Assembly (NCBI RefSeq): GCF_021568855.1
Contig: NZ_JAKGUG010000009.1
Span: 1 to 64,000 of the forward strand
Direction: 5' to 3'
Origin: Dethiosulfovibrio russensis
Lineage (GTDB): Bacteria > Synergistota > Synergistia > Synergistales > Dethiosulfovibrionaceae
Length of the DNA: 64,000 nucleotides
In this document: positions 1 through 9,025 of the stretch, in pieces
Layout: every line of letters begins with the position of its first letter
How positions within the stretch are numbered: the first letter of the stretch is position 1
Notes under the pieces: model-generated
What the model was told of the DNA's origin: nothing
The model's input: the letters and a program-made list of their open reading frames with translations, nothing else
Databases searched by the model: none
Made by a program: the position numbers and the translations under genes

Positions 1-1347
1 GGAAAAACGCTCTCCCCCCTCGCCTACCGTCTCCACCGGGGAGCTACTTTCAAGGCAGACCTCCTCGTTAGCCGAATGGGACCGGACGAAGCAATGTTCA
101 TCCGAAGCCCGGATATCTCCCACCTCCGGGACTATGTGCCGCCGCATGGTACGCATATCCGTGATAACCGCCCCATCGAAGCCCTCGGCGATCAGGAAAG
201 GCCCCGCCGCATCGACCGGTTCCGCTTCTCCGGGGAAACACCATCGCTCCATGGTCTTTGCCGCTCCTCCCAGTCTCGAAGGGATTTCTCCGTACGGGCA
301 CCAGAGAGAGACTTTCCCGTCCAGAGAAAGAACCCCGGGGAGGGCCAGATAACCCCATCGGGGAGATAGAAAGCCCTCCTCGATCTCATATAGCCTCGTT
401 TCCTCCCCCCATAGATGGAGAGCATAAGGACCACGGACCGGCAACAGTCGACCCCTAGGATCCCCCTCTCCCGCCGCTACATGGACAGCTCCGCCTCGTA
501 CCGGGATAACCTGTCCCGGTTCTTGCCCTTGGAGCTCTCCGCTATGGACCACCGACAACCCCAGACAGGTGCCGTCGGAGTCGAAGGAAGTAGGCACCAG
601 CAAGGCCCTCCCAGCCGACTTGTTCCCGGACCCATACAAGACGCCTCCGTCCAGCCACAGCCCGCCGAAGGAAGGCTCTGTCATCTCGGCTTCCACGGCG
701 GGGTCGCAGTCGTACCAGGTCATGCCGTAAACCCCGGAGGGACCGGCAATATCTCCGATCTCGAACCGCTCCACTTCCATCAGCCTGGCGACAAGTGCCG
801 CCCGTTCCAGACCTTTGGAGTTGTCTGCCGCCTCTCGAAGTTTGCGGTACTCCTCCCGCTCCCAGCAGTAGGCCAAACTCAAAGGCGTATAGCACCACCG
901 GCCGAAGAAAACCGACTCAACAGAGGAGAGAGATGGAACGAACGGAGCCGTGTCGCTATCGTCGCACCGGTCCAGCCACCAGCCGGAGTTATCGGCGTCG
1001 GGCATCGGGCAGGGCATCTCCACGGAGACGAAAGCCCCGTCCACGACCAGGCCGCCGGAGACCAGAGCCCAGTCGTACCCAGACAGGACCGCCTCGTCGC
1101 ATAAAGAAAGAGGGGACAGGCCCTCGCCTACCCCCTCTTCTCGATTCCATATATATACACCGCTCTCGAAAAGCCAGATCCGCCCGTTCCCCGATACCTC
1201 GATCAATTCTCCGGATTCGTCCGGCTTCCCGGCCTCCCTATCGAGGAGACGGATTTTAACCGTCTCCGGTACGGCGAAGGGGACCCTGCCCAACACATGG
1301 CCGGACAACCGCCCGACCGGCCCCGTGTAGACTCTCGCTTTCGTCAT
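1..1347 (-). CDS. Phage tail-tip associated protein, partial (runs off left edge)
   Basis: An uninterrupted minus-strand frame of 449 codons begins with ATG at 1347 and is still open at position 1, so the C-terminus is missing. The start overlaps the stop of the upstream hub gene by four bases (ATGA), which implies translational coupling. The visible protein is rich in Gly, Trp and Cys, has no signal peptide or membrane segment, and shows no motif I recognise. Its place after tape measure, two small tail proteins and the hub suggests a tail-tip, fibre or receptor-binding role; that is inference from gene order only. Confidence 0.75.
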   Translation of the reverse strand, partial: MTKARVYTGPVGRLSGHVLGRVPFAVPETVKIRLLDREAGKPDESGELIEVSGNGRIWLFESGVYIWNREEGVGEGLSPLSLCDEAVLSGYDWALVSGGLVVDGAFVSVEMPCPMPDADNSGWWLDRCDDSDTAPFVPSLSSVESVFFGRWCYTPLSLAYCWEREEYRKLREAADNSKGLERAALVARLMEVERFEIGDIAGPSGVYGMTWYDCDPAVEAEMTEPSFGGLWLDGGVLYGSGNKSAGRALLVPTSFDSDGTCLGLSVVHSGELQGQEPGQVIPVRGGAVHVAAGEGDPRGRLLPVRGPYALHLWGEETRLYEIEEGFLSPRWGYLALPGVLSLDGKVSLWCPYGEIPSRLGGAAKTMERWCFPGEAEPVDAAGPFLIAEGFDGAVITDMRTMRRHIVPEVGDIRASDEHCFVRSHSANEEVCLESSSPVETVGEGGERFS

Positions 1348-3797
1348 TTCATCACCGCCTGAATCACGCCGCTGGAGACGCTCCCGGGAGGAAGAAAGAC
1401 CAGGGCGTTGTCTCCTCTCTTGATCCGTATGGAGGAGGTACAGCTGACCGGACGACCGCCCAGTATGACCAGAGCCCTGTCCGGCCGGACGTCCACCACC
1501 CGCCCGAAGGCGCTTCTGCCCTTGCCGATACTCTCCCTGGCGTAGACGTTGGCGGCGGTGGACCCGGAGTTGAGCAACATCAGATACTCCGGCGGAGTGG
1601 TGTCCGAAGGCCGGAAGGATATGGAGGTTTGTAGCTTATCGAAACTGTGTTCCACCGCCATCACCCCTCCGTCCGGATGAACCCTCATATCCAGGGGTAC
1701 CGTGACCGTTTCCACTATCCCCCTGCTTACCTTCTTGACCGACAGGATGTTATCCGCGATGGTCTGGGCTATCGACCTGGCTCGATCCTCCGAGAGGTGC
1801 TCGTCTATGTACAGCTCCTTCTCCGTCCATATACTTCCTCCTCCGGACATTCCCACCGCCGGAGACACCGGAGAGGTTCCGGAGGTAGACCCCGCCAGAT
1901 GGCGGAAAGCCTTGTACCTGGAACACCTTTCGTACCCCGGAGTTTTTCCGTTATCCAGATAGCCGCAGGGATCACCTTCGATGTAATCCTCCGAATCCGA
2001 CTCTGAGATCCCCGTCGAGTGGACCGGCCCGTCTACCGTCTCGACGCCGCTTCCGTCCCATCCCGAAGGCTTCGGCCTCGACGTCCCGGGAGCGGAGACC
2101 GCCGAGGGAGACTCTACGACCCCGCAGGTTCCGTCGCTACACAAAAACGGGCAGGTCTCTTCCGACCAGATCCCGTCGATATAGCGGTTTCCACCGTCCT
2201 CGCCCGACGTCTTTTTCCTGTATCTCCTTCCGGGCTGAGACAGCGTTCCGACCTCCTCCGAGATGGAGGATCCTCCTGGAACCTGAATTATCCTCATAGA
2301 GCCGTCTTGCAGTAGCGTTTTCATCTGAGCCAGGGCCTCCCCGGCCCTGGAGTTCGCAGGATCGTAAAGGTCGCCGAAAAGCCCTCTCTCCAGCATATCC
2401 GCCAATCCATTGTCGTCGGTCGTCCTCTCTATACGGGTGACGCATTTACCGTCGTCGTCGAAAACCTCGTCTATCTGTCTCTGCCGCTCCCTCTTTATCA
2501 TCGTGGTGGTCTGATAGGCCGGAAGCTGTATGTACCTGGTCTGGCCGTCGCTCCCCACCCAGGTAAGAGGGTTCCCGTCCGACCCCGTCACCAGGTCCGC
2601 CTCTCCGACGTCTCTTTCCTCATAGCTCCATTCCCTCTCGGTAAGTCCTCTGTATCCGTGATCGTCGTCCCACGTCCAGGCCCGCTCGGTCTTGTGGGTG
2701 TAAGGTACGTCGTTTCTTCGCCTGTCGGGATCATACGAATTGATCTCCACGACTTCCTTTAATATGTGGGTTTTGTCCATGTCGTAGGATCGTCTCACCT
2801 GATACTCCATGACGTGCTCGACCGTCTCGGTAGCTAATCCGCCCGTGGCATGATCGTAATAGACCGCATCGACGGCGGTGTCCTCGACGCTTCCGGCCTC
2901 GACGAGACAGAATCTCCACAGCCGCTGTTCCTGGTCGCCTACCCTTACCACGGAGGACTCCACGTCGTAGGAGTAGTTCGACACGATACTTTTTCTGATA
3001 CCGGCTCCGGGAAGAAACAAAGTCGCCTCGTAGGATTCGACCACGTTTATAGGCGACAAGAGGGTATAGCTCCAAGACAAGGTTCCACCCGGCAAAGAGG
3101 TGGTCCCTCGCTTCGAGACCCGCTTCAACGATCCGGAGGGAGTCGTCCCATAATAGCCGCCTCCGGGACCGTCTTCGTCACCGGAAGCGTCTCCCCGGCG
3201 TCCCAGGATAACCACCACGCCGGAGGCATACCCGTCGAGATCCAGATCCCGGGCCTGTACGTCGTCCAGGTTCAACCCCTTGCAGGGATAGGTTTTACAA
3301 GGCCGGGGCGGAGCTACTTTCAGGGTTCCGTCCTGAACCATGTAGGCTACGGCCCCCCCGAGGGTGGCGAGATCCAAAACGGCGTTCGCCGCCGTCTGGC
3401 CCGAAACCAGGTGTCGGGCGTCCACCGGGACGTCTCTGTCCAGAGTTACATCCGCTTTCAACCCGCACCCCTCCGCCAGCTCGGACAAGACATCTCCGAG
3501 ACTGGATCCTTTTATCTGGTGAGGCAGCAAAGGGCTTTTCATGAGCCGGAACCCCGCATCATAGCCGGATAGAGACCACAACACCCGTCCGTCCTCGGCG
3601 TCCCCCAGTTTATCCGCCCGGGACACCAGCCCGTTTTCCATGATCTCCGGGACCGTCCAAGATCCACCAAGCTCCGGAGGGCTCCCCGCAGGCAACAGTA
3701 CCTTTCCCTGCCATGTCCCTATGAGGGCCCGTAATTCTCTTCTATAGGAAAACTCCACATATCCATCCGGCAGGGCCGGGGCCTGTATTTCCCGCAC
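1344..3797 (-). CDS. Putative phage tail hub / tail-associated structural protein
   Basis: A protein of about 817 residues. The frame stays open further upstream to 4247, but that part overlaps the preceding gene; a GTG at 3797 with GGAGGTGA just upstream fits better and overlaps the previous stop by one base (TAGTG). The N-terminal 200 residues look like a beta-rich hub region. The middle is Ser/Gly- and Cys-rich. The C-terminal 60 residues (VVDVRPDRALVILGGRPV onward) look like a small OB-like barrel ending in VIQAVMK. Position after tape measure and a Dit-like gene fits a siphophage tail hub. No peptidase or lysozyme motif is visible. The family assignment is inferred from order and general character. 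Confidence 0.65.
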   Translation of the reverse strand: MREIQAPALPDGYVEFSYRRELRALIGTWQGKVLLPAGSPPELGGSWTVPEIMENGLVSRADKLGDAEDGRVLWSLSGYDAGFRLMKSPLLPHQIKGSSLGDVLSELAEGCGLKADVTLDRDVPVDARHLVSGQTAANAVLDLATLGGAVAYMVQDGTLKVAPPRPCKTYPCKGLNLDDVQARDLDLDGYASGVVVILGRRGDASGDEDGPGGGYYGTTPSGSLKRVSKRGTTSLPGGTLSWSYTLLSPINVVESYEATLFLPGAGIRKSIVSNYSYDVESSVVRVGDQEQRLWRFCLVEAGSVEDTAVDAVYYDHATGGLATETVEHVMEYQVRRSYDMDKTHILKEVVEINSYDPDRRRNDVPYTHKTERAWTWDDDHGYRGLTEREWSYEERDVGEADLVTGSDGNPLTWVGSDGQTRYIQLPAYQTTTMIKRERQRQIDEVFDDDGKCVTRIERTTDDNGLADMLERGLFGDLYDPANSRAGEALAQMKTLLQDGSMRIIQVPGGSSISEEVGTLSQPGRRYRKKTSGEDGGNRYIDGIWSEETCPFLCSDGTCGVVESPSAVSAPGTSRPKPSGWDGSGVETVDGPVHSTGISESDSEDYIEGDPCGYLDNGKTPGYERCSRYKAFRHLAGSTSGTSPVSPAVGMSGGGSIWTEKELYIDEHLSEDRARSIAQTIADNILSVKKVSRGIVETVTVPLDMRVHPDGGVMAVEHSFDKLQTSISFRPSDTTPPEYLMLLNSGSTAANVYARESIGKGRSAFGRVVDVRPDRALVILGGRPVSCTSSIRIKRGDNALVFLPPGSVSSGVIQAVMK

Positions 3798-4567
3798 TAC
3801 TTCACCTCCAAAACGACTTCCGCCTCGGCGACGTCCGACCGCCTGGTCCTCGATGTCACCGCGATCATGGGATCTCCGCCGGAGGAGCCCTCGACCGGCA
3901 GGAAAACCGACCACATCGGCAGATATCCGACCCATCCGTAGACCACTCCGCCAGATGGATGTATCGACACCGGAATCTCTCTGGTAGTCCGAGCCACGCC
4001 GTTCACATCCGCCCAGGGCCTTATCATGTGGGCCGACGCCGGAAGCCCCGACACCCAGGCAGGGACGCCCGAGAGATCCACCGACGCCGCCTCGCCTCTG
4101 GAAAGGACGGCGGAGAGTTCCGAGGTCCATCTCATGGCCCCAGAGATGAAAAGGTCCTCCCAGTCGCAGAGTCGTCCGGTCTCTCCGAATACCGGACGGT
4201 CCACCACCCACCGAGGCGATACGCTGGCGTCCGCCTCCACTGGCCACAACATCCAGCGGAGTGGACGAAAAACCTGCATATCCTCCGATCGTAGCCCCCT
4301 AAAGGACACGTCCAATCTGGTCAGCTTACCGGCATTCGTGAGAGATCCGAATCGAAACGCCGGACGACACAAGCCGACCTTGCCGACCTGCAAAGTCTCC
4401 AGATACAACAGAATAGTCCGGGGCTCCACCTCCAGGGTCAAAACATCGTGGGTCTCCTGCCTCGTAACGTTGGCCACCGCCGTCTCGGGCTCTCCGTTCA
4501 GGCTGACAGCCAGACAGAGAGGCGGTTCCCCGCCGCTAATATGCAGACTTGTCCATACGCTATCCAT
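3797..4567 (-). CDS. Putative distal tail (Dit-like) protein
   Basis: A 256-residue protein between a small tail gene and the hub gene, starting with ATG three bases after the upstream stop and overlapping the next gene by one base. It has no membrane segment or signal and is rich in beta-prone and Trp/Val/Leu stretches (WVVDRPVF, WVGYLPMWSVF). In siphophages the gene between tape measure and hub is often the distal tail protein that joins tube and tip. I see no diagnostic motif, so the role rests on synteny. Confidence 0.5.
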   Translation of the reverse strand: MDSVWTSLHISGGEPPLCLAVSLNGEPETAVANVTRQETHDVLTLEVEPRTILLYLETLQVGKVGLCRPAFRFGSLTNAGKLTRLDVSFRGLRSEDMQVFRPLRWMLWPVEADASVSPRWVVDRPVFGETGRLCDWEDLFISGAMRWTSELSAVLSRGEAASVDLSGVPAWVSGLPASAHMIRPWADVNGVARTTREIPVSIHPSGGVVYGWVGYLPMWSVFLPVEGSSGGDPMIAVTSRTRRSDVAEAEVVLEVK

Positions 4568-4570
4568 GGG

Positions 4571-4933
4571 CTACTCCCCCGCCATCGGTTCGTCTATAGC
4601 CAGGCTTCCATCGTAGGCCCTGGAGGACAAAGCCTGTATCTCGTAGGACCGACCGTCGAAAAACTCCCCGTCGACTGCCTTTATCCGGTGAAGCCCCGAC
4701 AGCTTTATCTGCTCCACCACGTACTCTATTCCCTGATGGGAGAAGACCTCGCCGACCGTGAAAAACCCCGCAGGGTGAGAGGTGAAATGCCCCTGAAAGG
4801 TGGCCCTGAAACGGACCCTGCCGCCGGGGCGACGGACGAAAACAGTCTCCCCCGAGGCTGTGACCACCATCTCGCCGTGGGGGATCTCCTCTATGTCCGT
4901 AAGTTCGTAGTTGGCCACCGGGTCGTAGCTCAT
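4571..4933 (-). CDS. Small phage tail protein, unknown
   Basis: A 120-residue protein directly after the tape measure gene (13 bases apart) and three bases before the next tail gene. It begins with MSYDPVANYELTDIEEI and contains several beta-hairpin-like stretches (GEMVVTASGETVFVRRPGG, GIEYVVEQIKLSG). No known motif is recognised. Its size and place between tape measure and Dit-like gene suggest a tail-tip component, but this is inference. Confidence 0.6.
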   Translation of the reverse strand: MSYDPVANYELTDIEEIPHGEMVVTASGETVFVRRPGGRVRFRATFQGHFTSHPAGFFTVGEVFSHQGIEYVVEQIKLSGLHRIKAVDGEFFDGRSYEIQALSSRAYDGSLAIDEPMAGE

Positions 4934-4946
4934 GAAAACCCCCTCC

Positions 4947-7574
4947 TCAGTACCCCAGATCGAAGGACTTGACTATCCCCCGGCCGATCTCCCGACCGGT
5001 CTTGTCCGCATCCTCCGGACGTTTTACGTTGACCGTGCCTATCTGTATAGATATAGGGGCGGAAACCTTGTTGACCGTTTCGCCGAATCCGCCCTTGCCG
5101 GAGAAATTCGGCATTCTGCTTTGAACCCCCAGGTTGGAAAGCTCCAGCTTGGCGTGGTAGGCTTTCAGATCTCCCATCAAGGCGGAGCTGAATTTCATAC
5201 CGGCATATTCTTTTTCTATCTGATCTCCGGTTTTTTTGACGAGCTCGTCCGTCTTCTTCTGAATGAGCTTCATGGCCTCTGTCAGAGCGGGGCCTTTTAT
5301 AAAGCCGTCCTGAATGGCCCCGGTCAGAATCTTTACGATGGAATCCTGCCCCTTGCCCATGGCCCCGGCTATGGAGGCCATAAGAGCGTCTCCCCCCTCC
5401 GTTCCCATCTTCTCCATGGCGGATACGAAAGCGGTGGCCATATAAGGATCCTCGTCGGCAAGAGACTTCTTTATCTCCTCTACCGCCTTCAATATGGAGT
5501 CTCTCATCACGGCATCGGCCTCTTCGGCGGAGACTCCCAATGTTTCCATCGCCTCTTTGCCGCCGGCTTTTATCTCCTCTACACGTTCCTTAAGGTCCGA
5601 GATGGCTAAATCTATCTTTCTGATCGGCTTATCGCTAACCCACCTGGCGAGGAGATCGTCGGGATTATCAAAAAGCTCTTCATCATCGAATAGACTAGCT
5701 AGAGAAAACGGGTCCTCTTCAAGCTTTTTCATATCATCCGATACGTTTTTGATCTTATCGTCCAAATCCTCGACGGCCTTGGAGGTTTCCTTTAGCGATG
5801 CACTCGTTTTATTGTTCTTCTCTATCCATTCCTGAATCGGTTCAGGCAGACTTTCGAGGGCCTCTTTATCTCCCTTCAAGGCCTCTTCGAACCCTTCCAG
5901 ATCCTCAAGCCCCATATCTAGGCCTATATTCGCCCCGGCACCGCCAAGAGCGAGCTTAAGCTCGTAGAACCAAGCTCCCTTGTACTTGATCAACGCCCGT
6001 ATCTCGTTGCGAAAGTCCTTGGCCCAGCGAGACAGTCGTCCACTGTCGCCCAACTTGTTGACCGTCTCCGATAATGCCGCTCCGCTTTTTATAAGCCACT
6101 TAGCGATGGAAGTACCCTCGATAAAAGTCGCCACCTTGTTGAACTTTTCCATCATATCGGCCAAGTCGCCAAAAGATCCCGCAAGGCTTAGAACTCCTCC
6201 GGCTATGGACAAAACCTTACCGGAGGCCCACCCGTATATTATGATCTTGGTCAGGCTATCGGCGTGTTCTATCAGGAGGTCCCAGGGGATCATGTCGGCT
6301 ATGGTCTTAAGCGATCGATAGATCGCCTTCAACATCTTGCCGAAGGTCTCGCACTGATCGGTGAAGGAGGCGACATCGACCTTCTCCAACGCCTCTTTGA
6401 ACTCTTCCACTTGTATATTGCCTAACCCCAATCCTTCGAAGAAGGCATCAACCGAGCCCTTAAGCACCTGGTTCTCGTCCGCCCATTCGACGAGAACCTC
6501 CAGCAGTTCGGCAACGTGGGCGACATATCGAGACACCTCGTCTCCCAACGGCTCAAGGAGCTTGTCTTTCGCGGTATTTCTAAGTGACTGAAGAGACTCT
6601 ATCAACGTAGATGTTTCCTCGTCGGCCGTTTCGATCGCTCCCTCGGCCTTCGATAAGACCTCCACCAACGCTCCGAGCTCGAAGCGGTTCTCCCTGATAG
6701 CCGCCGCCATGTCCGGACCTGCATCGGCGCCGAAGTATTTCACGGCCTTGTTTATGGCATCTCCTTCGGTGGTGGCGTTTTTTATGCTATTCGTAAGGTC
6801 CTTCCATCCCTGAACCAGGTTCCGGACACCGCTTCGGGTCATGTTCGTTATCGCCTGGCCAAGACCGGACAGGGCCTTTTCGGTGCTGACCCCTTCCTTT
6901 TCCCACTTGCCCAACAACCCGAGAGCCTCCTCCAGGGAGAAACCCAGCTGCCTGAACTTGGTTCCATAGGTAACGGCCTTCTCCGCCAGGTTTTCTATGG
7001 AAGCCCCCGTCGATCTGGACGCAACGAACAGCGCATCCAGCGCCTCGGTCTGTTTATCCGTCGAGATCGACCAGTCCCCGAAGAGCCTGGACCCCAGACG
7101 AACCGCGTTGTTGAGATCCACTCCGGTGACGTCCGACAGGGACAGATACTGCTGGGTCAGTTTCTCCAGAGCCTCACCGGCGGCCCCGGTCGCCACCCGA
7201 ACAGCTGCCAGAGCCTGGGCCACCTCTCCGTATCCGGACACCGGGTTTTCCCTGAAAAGCCTTCTGACTATGTCCTCGTATTCTTTCAGGGCCTCTTCGC
7301 CTTCTCCGGTTTTCTGGGCTACGACCGCCATGGCCTCCTCGAGGTCCTGAGCCACCGAGAAAGCGGCCAATCCGGTTCCAGCGGCGGCGGCTTTGGCCGC
7401 AAGGCCTGCCGCCACCAGTCCCTTCATAGCCGGATCGAAAACCTTCCCTACCGACTGGCCGTAGGTCTCCAGGCGGTGACCGTTCAGATAGAGGGTTTTC
7501 TGCAATCTGTCGAAGGCGCTCACGGCCTGATCTACACGAGCCCCTACGTTTATCTGTACGTCCCGCTTGGACAA
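4947..7574 (-). CDS. Phage tail tape measure protein
   Basis: An 875-residue protein, the longest in the tail module, which sets tail length and is packed inside the tail tube. Residues 1-40 match the usual TP901-type opening (VQINVGARVDQAVSAFDRLQ). An Ala/Gly-rich hydrophobic stretch follows (about 52-75), then a helical core typical of PhageMin_Tail proteins (DLEEAMAVVAQKTGEGEEA, ASIENLAEKAVTYGTKF, LGLLGKWEKEGVSTEKAL). A second hydrophobic region lies near residue 445-470 and long charged helices follow. ATG at 7574 is preceded by GGAGGTGATC. It is odd that a hairpin with a T-run and an antisense toxin-antitoxin cassette lie just upstream within the late operon. Confidence 0.9.
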   Translation of the reverse strand: MSKRDVQINVGARVDQAVSAFDRLQKTLYLNGHRLETYGQSVGKVFDPAMKGLVAAGLAAKAAAAGTGLAAFSVAQDLEEAMAVVAQKTGEGEEALKEYEDIVRRLFRENPVSGYGEVAQALAAVRVATGAAGEALEKLTQQYLSLSDVTGVDLNNAVRLGSRLFGDWSISTDKQTEALDALFVASRSTGASIENLAEKAVTYGTKFRQLGFSLEEALGLLGKWEKEGVSTEKALSGLGQAITNMTRSGVRNLVQGWKDLTNSIKNATTEGDAINKAVKYFGADAGPDMAAAIRENRFELGALVEVLSKAEGAIETADEETSTLIESLQSLRNTAKDKLLEPLGDEVSRYVAHVAELLEVLVEWADENQVLKGSVDAFFEGLGLGNIQVEEFKEALEKVDVASFTDQCETFGKMLKAIYRSLKTIADMIPWDLLIEHADSLTKIIIYGWASGKVLSIAGGVLSLAGSFGDLADMMEKFNKVATFIEGTSIAKWLIKSGAALSETVNKLGDSGRLSRWAKDFRNEIRALIKYKGAWFYELKLALGGAGANIGLDMGLEDLEGFEEALKGDKEALESLPEPIQEWIEKNNKTSASLKETSKAVEDLDDKIKNVSDDMKKLEEDPFSLASLFDDEELFDNPDDLLARWVSDKPIRKIDLAISDLKERVEEIKAGGKEAMETLGVSAEEADAVMRDSILKAVEEIKKSLADEDPYMATAFVSAMEKMGTEGGDALMASIAGAMGKGQDSIVKILTGAIQDGFIKGPALTEAMKLIQKKTDELVKKTGDQIEKEYAGMKFSSALMGDLKAYHAKLELSNLGVQSRMPNFSGKGGFGETVNKVSAPISIQIGTVNVKRPEDADKTGREIGRGIVKSFDLGY

Positions 7575-7596
7575 AAGATCACCTCCGGAGAGAAAT

Positions 7597-7626
7597 AAAA
7601 AAGCCGCCCCTGAGGGACGACTTTTT
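7597..7626. terminator. Bidirectional hairpin terminator upstream of tape measure
   Basis: A-rich run, stem GCCGCCCC, loop TGA, stem GGGACGAC (two G-U pairs) and a T5 run on the plus strand; the minus strand gives the same stem followed by T6. It lies between the toxin-antitoxin cassette and the tape measure gene, so it would stop minus-strand late transcription unless read-through or antitermination occurs. Confidence 0.65.
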
Positions 7627-7650
7627 GAACGAGAGAATAAGCTTCGTTGC

Positions 7651-7677
7651 GTATAGTAGCACTTAGTGCTACTATAC
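7651..7677. promoter_or_regulatory. Perfect inverted repeat, likely autoregulatory operator of higBA-like cassette
   Basis: Two perfect 12-base arms (GTATAGTAGCAC and GTGCTACTATAC) with a 3-base spacer end four bases before the toxin ATG. TATACT at 7673-7678 may be a -10 element inside the right arm, which would make the mRNA nearly leaderless; no Shine-Dalgarno is visible. HigA-type antitoxins commonly bind such palindromes to repress their own operon. Confidence 0.7.
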
Positions 7678-7681
7678 TAGC

Positions 7682-8056
7682 ATGAACCGGATATTTATAA
7701 CAAAGGCATTTTATCGTTGGATGTCCAAAAATCGCATCAACAACGACAGCATCATAGCCGCCGTAAAAGAGATGGAATCCGGTCTAATCGATGCGGACCT
7801 TGGAGGATACATCTGCAAAAAAAGGATTCCTCTCCCGGGGCAAGGGAAAAGGGGTAGCGCAAGAACGATAGTCGCAACCAAGCAGGAGAATAGCTGGTTC
7901 TTCATTTATGGATTTAACAAGAACGAGCGTTCAAACATATCCTCGAAAGAACTGGAGTCCTTTCAGGAAATGGCAAAAGGGTTGTTGTCTCTGACAAATC
8001 AAAAACTATCTTTAGCTACTAGAAATGGCGCATTGAAGGAGGTGTCGTCAAAATGA
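7682..8056 (+). CDS. RelE/HigB-family toxin (PF06296 type)
   Basis: A 124-residue protein whose layout matches the RelE-like toxins of PF06296: FITKAFYRWMSKNRI at the start, VKEMESGLIDADLGGYICKKRI, PGQGKRGSARTIVATK in the middle, FFIYGFNKNERSNI, and a helical ELESFQEMAKGLL tail. Such toxins are ribosome-dependent mRNA interferases. It is toxin-first, overlaps the antitoxin gene by four bases and is oriented against the phage late operon. No clear ribosome site precedes the ATG. Family-level call is firm; activity is not shown by sequence. Confidence 0.85.
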   Translation: MNRIFITKAFYRWMSKNRINNDSIIAAVKEMESGLIDADLGGYICKKRIPLPGQGKRGSARTIVATKQENSWFFIYGFNKNERSNISSKELESFQEMAKGLLSLTNQKLSLATRNGALKEVSSK

Positions 8057-8355
8057 GCCGTATACTTGAAGAAATGCACGAAACAGCTCGTGACCTGTAC
8101 GAAGCGGGGAGCTTTTCCGAAAACCAGATGCAAAACTTCGACGTAATGTGTCTCCCGAAGGTTCCCAACTATTCTCCGGAGAACATCAAACATATTCGTT
8201 CTTTGTACGATCTAAGTCAAAAAAACTTAGCTTTTCTCCTTAACGTCAGTCTATCTACTCTACAAAAGTGGGAAACCGGAGCGAAAAAACCGGCAGGGGC
8301 GGCCAGAAAACTCCTGAACGTCTTGGAATCAAAAGGAATATCCGCTCTGCTTTAA
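8053..8355 (+). CDS. HigA/XRE-family antitoxin
   Basis: A 100-residue partner of the preceding toxin, start overlapping the toxin stop (ATGA). The N-terminal half (ILEEMHETARDLYEAGSF) is the usual toxin-contacting arm. Residues about 50-90 form a Cro/C1-type helix-turn-helix (IRSLYDLSQKNLAFLLNVS, LSTLQKWETGAKKP). It should neutralise the toxin and bind the 7651-7677 palindrome. A hairpin lies 11 bases after its stop. Confidence 0.85.
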   Translation: MSRILEEMHETARDLYEAGSFSENQMQNFDVMCLPKVPNYSPENIKHIRSLYDLSQKNLAFLLNVSLSTLQKWETGAKKPAGAARKLLNVLESKGISALL

Positions 8356-8366
8356 ACGCACATTAC

Positions 8367-8396
8367 CAAGGGCCATCATCTCGACGATGGCCCTTG
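8367..8396. terminator. Hairpin after the antitoxin gene
   Basis: Perfect 11-base arms CAAGGGCCATC and GATGGCCCTTG with an 8-base loop. No T-run follows on either strand, so it may be a weak or factor-assisted terminator. It marks the right side of the toxin-antitoxin cassette. Confidence 0.45.
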
Positions 8397-8423
8397 ATGA
8401 CTTTAGTCAACATTGATCAACTT

Positions 8424-8478
8424 CTACCCCACCATAGCCACGTCGATCATCTCGTTCAATCTCTTTTCTACATCCCCC
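8424..8478 (-). other. Possible -1 frameshift extension of tail chaperone
   Basis: The last codons of the chaperone gene read GTT AGG GGG ATG TAG. A -1 slip on the G5 run at 8474-8478 would skip the stop and add 16 residues (DVEKRLNEMIDVAMVG) before a TAG at 8424-8426. Programmed -1 shifts at the end of the gene just before the tape measure are common in siphophages. The run is a poor match to the canonical heptamer and the extension is short. Confidence 0.35.
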
Positions 8479-9025
8479 TAACCCCGTCCTTCACCAGGTC
8501 CTCTATCGTCCGTCGCTTTCCCTTGCCCCGCTCGTCGTCGGGGTCCAGGATTTCTTGTGCGGCCTCGATAAAGCCCACGAACTGCCAGTAGGTCCAGCGA
8601 TGGAACATGGTCTCCTCGTCTATTCCGAAGTTACGCCTCATATGAAGGCAGAACTTCGGCCATGCCAGAGGATCCCCCTCCGAGTCGTCCGCTCCGTCCT
8701 CACCGTGAGTCTTGAGATCCTCCAATATATCCGGCACCTTGTTGACCTCCCAGACTATGGCCAATAGACCGGACTTCACATCGGCATCCTCCGCCGGAAT
8801 GGAATCCGCCGTAGGGAAGGCATCCATCAATATAGGGTCCAGAACCCTCCGTTCTGCAAGCAAGGCATCCATGGCCTCTCTGCCGTCTTCGGGAATCTCG
8901 CCGTCGCACAGCTCCCTTATGGACACGACGAGGGCGGAAACGTCCGCCCTCGTCAGATACCGCAGTTTATGAGGCCGCCCGCCTATGGTAACGACCAACC
9001 GGGCAGGCTCGGGGAAATGGCGCAT
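8468..9025 (-). CDS. Putative tail assembly chaperone
   Basis: A 185-residue acidic, helical protein between the tail tube gene and the tape measure, the standard slot of tail assembly chaperones. The start ATG overlaps the upstream TAA (TAATG). Notable stretches are GGRPHKLRYLTRADVSALV near the start and DEETMFHRWTYWQFVGFIE toward the end. It probably acts on the tape measure during tail assembly. The antisense toxin cassette separates it from the tape measure, which is unusual. Confidence 0.6.
   Translation of the reverse strand: MRHFPEPARLVVTIGGRPHKLRYLTRADVSALVVSIRELCDGEIPEDGREAMDALLAERRVLDPILMDAFPTADSIPAEDADVKSGLLAIVWEVNKVPDILEDLKTHGEDGADDSEGDPLAWPKFCLHMRRNFGIDEETMFHRWTYWQFVGFIEAAQEILDPDDERGKGKRRTIEDLVKDGVRGM

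Noticed and set aside
415-1104. Plus-strand open frame of 229 codons near the left edge
   Set aside because: It lies opposite the minus-strand tail gene that is open from 1347 to the window edge and coupled to the hub gene; its product is low-complexity and shows no ribosome site.
3798-4247. Upstream extension of the hub gene
   Set aside because: It overlaps the Dit-like gene in another frame and reads as Gly/Arg-rich shadow; the GTG at 3797 has a strong ribosome site.
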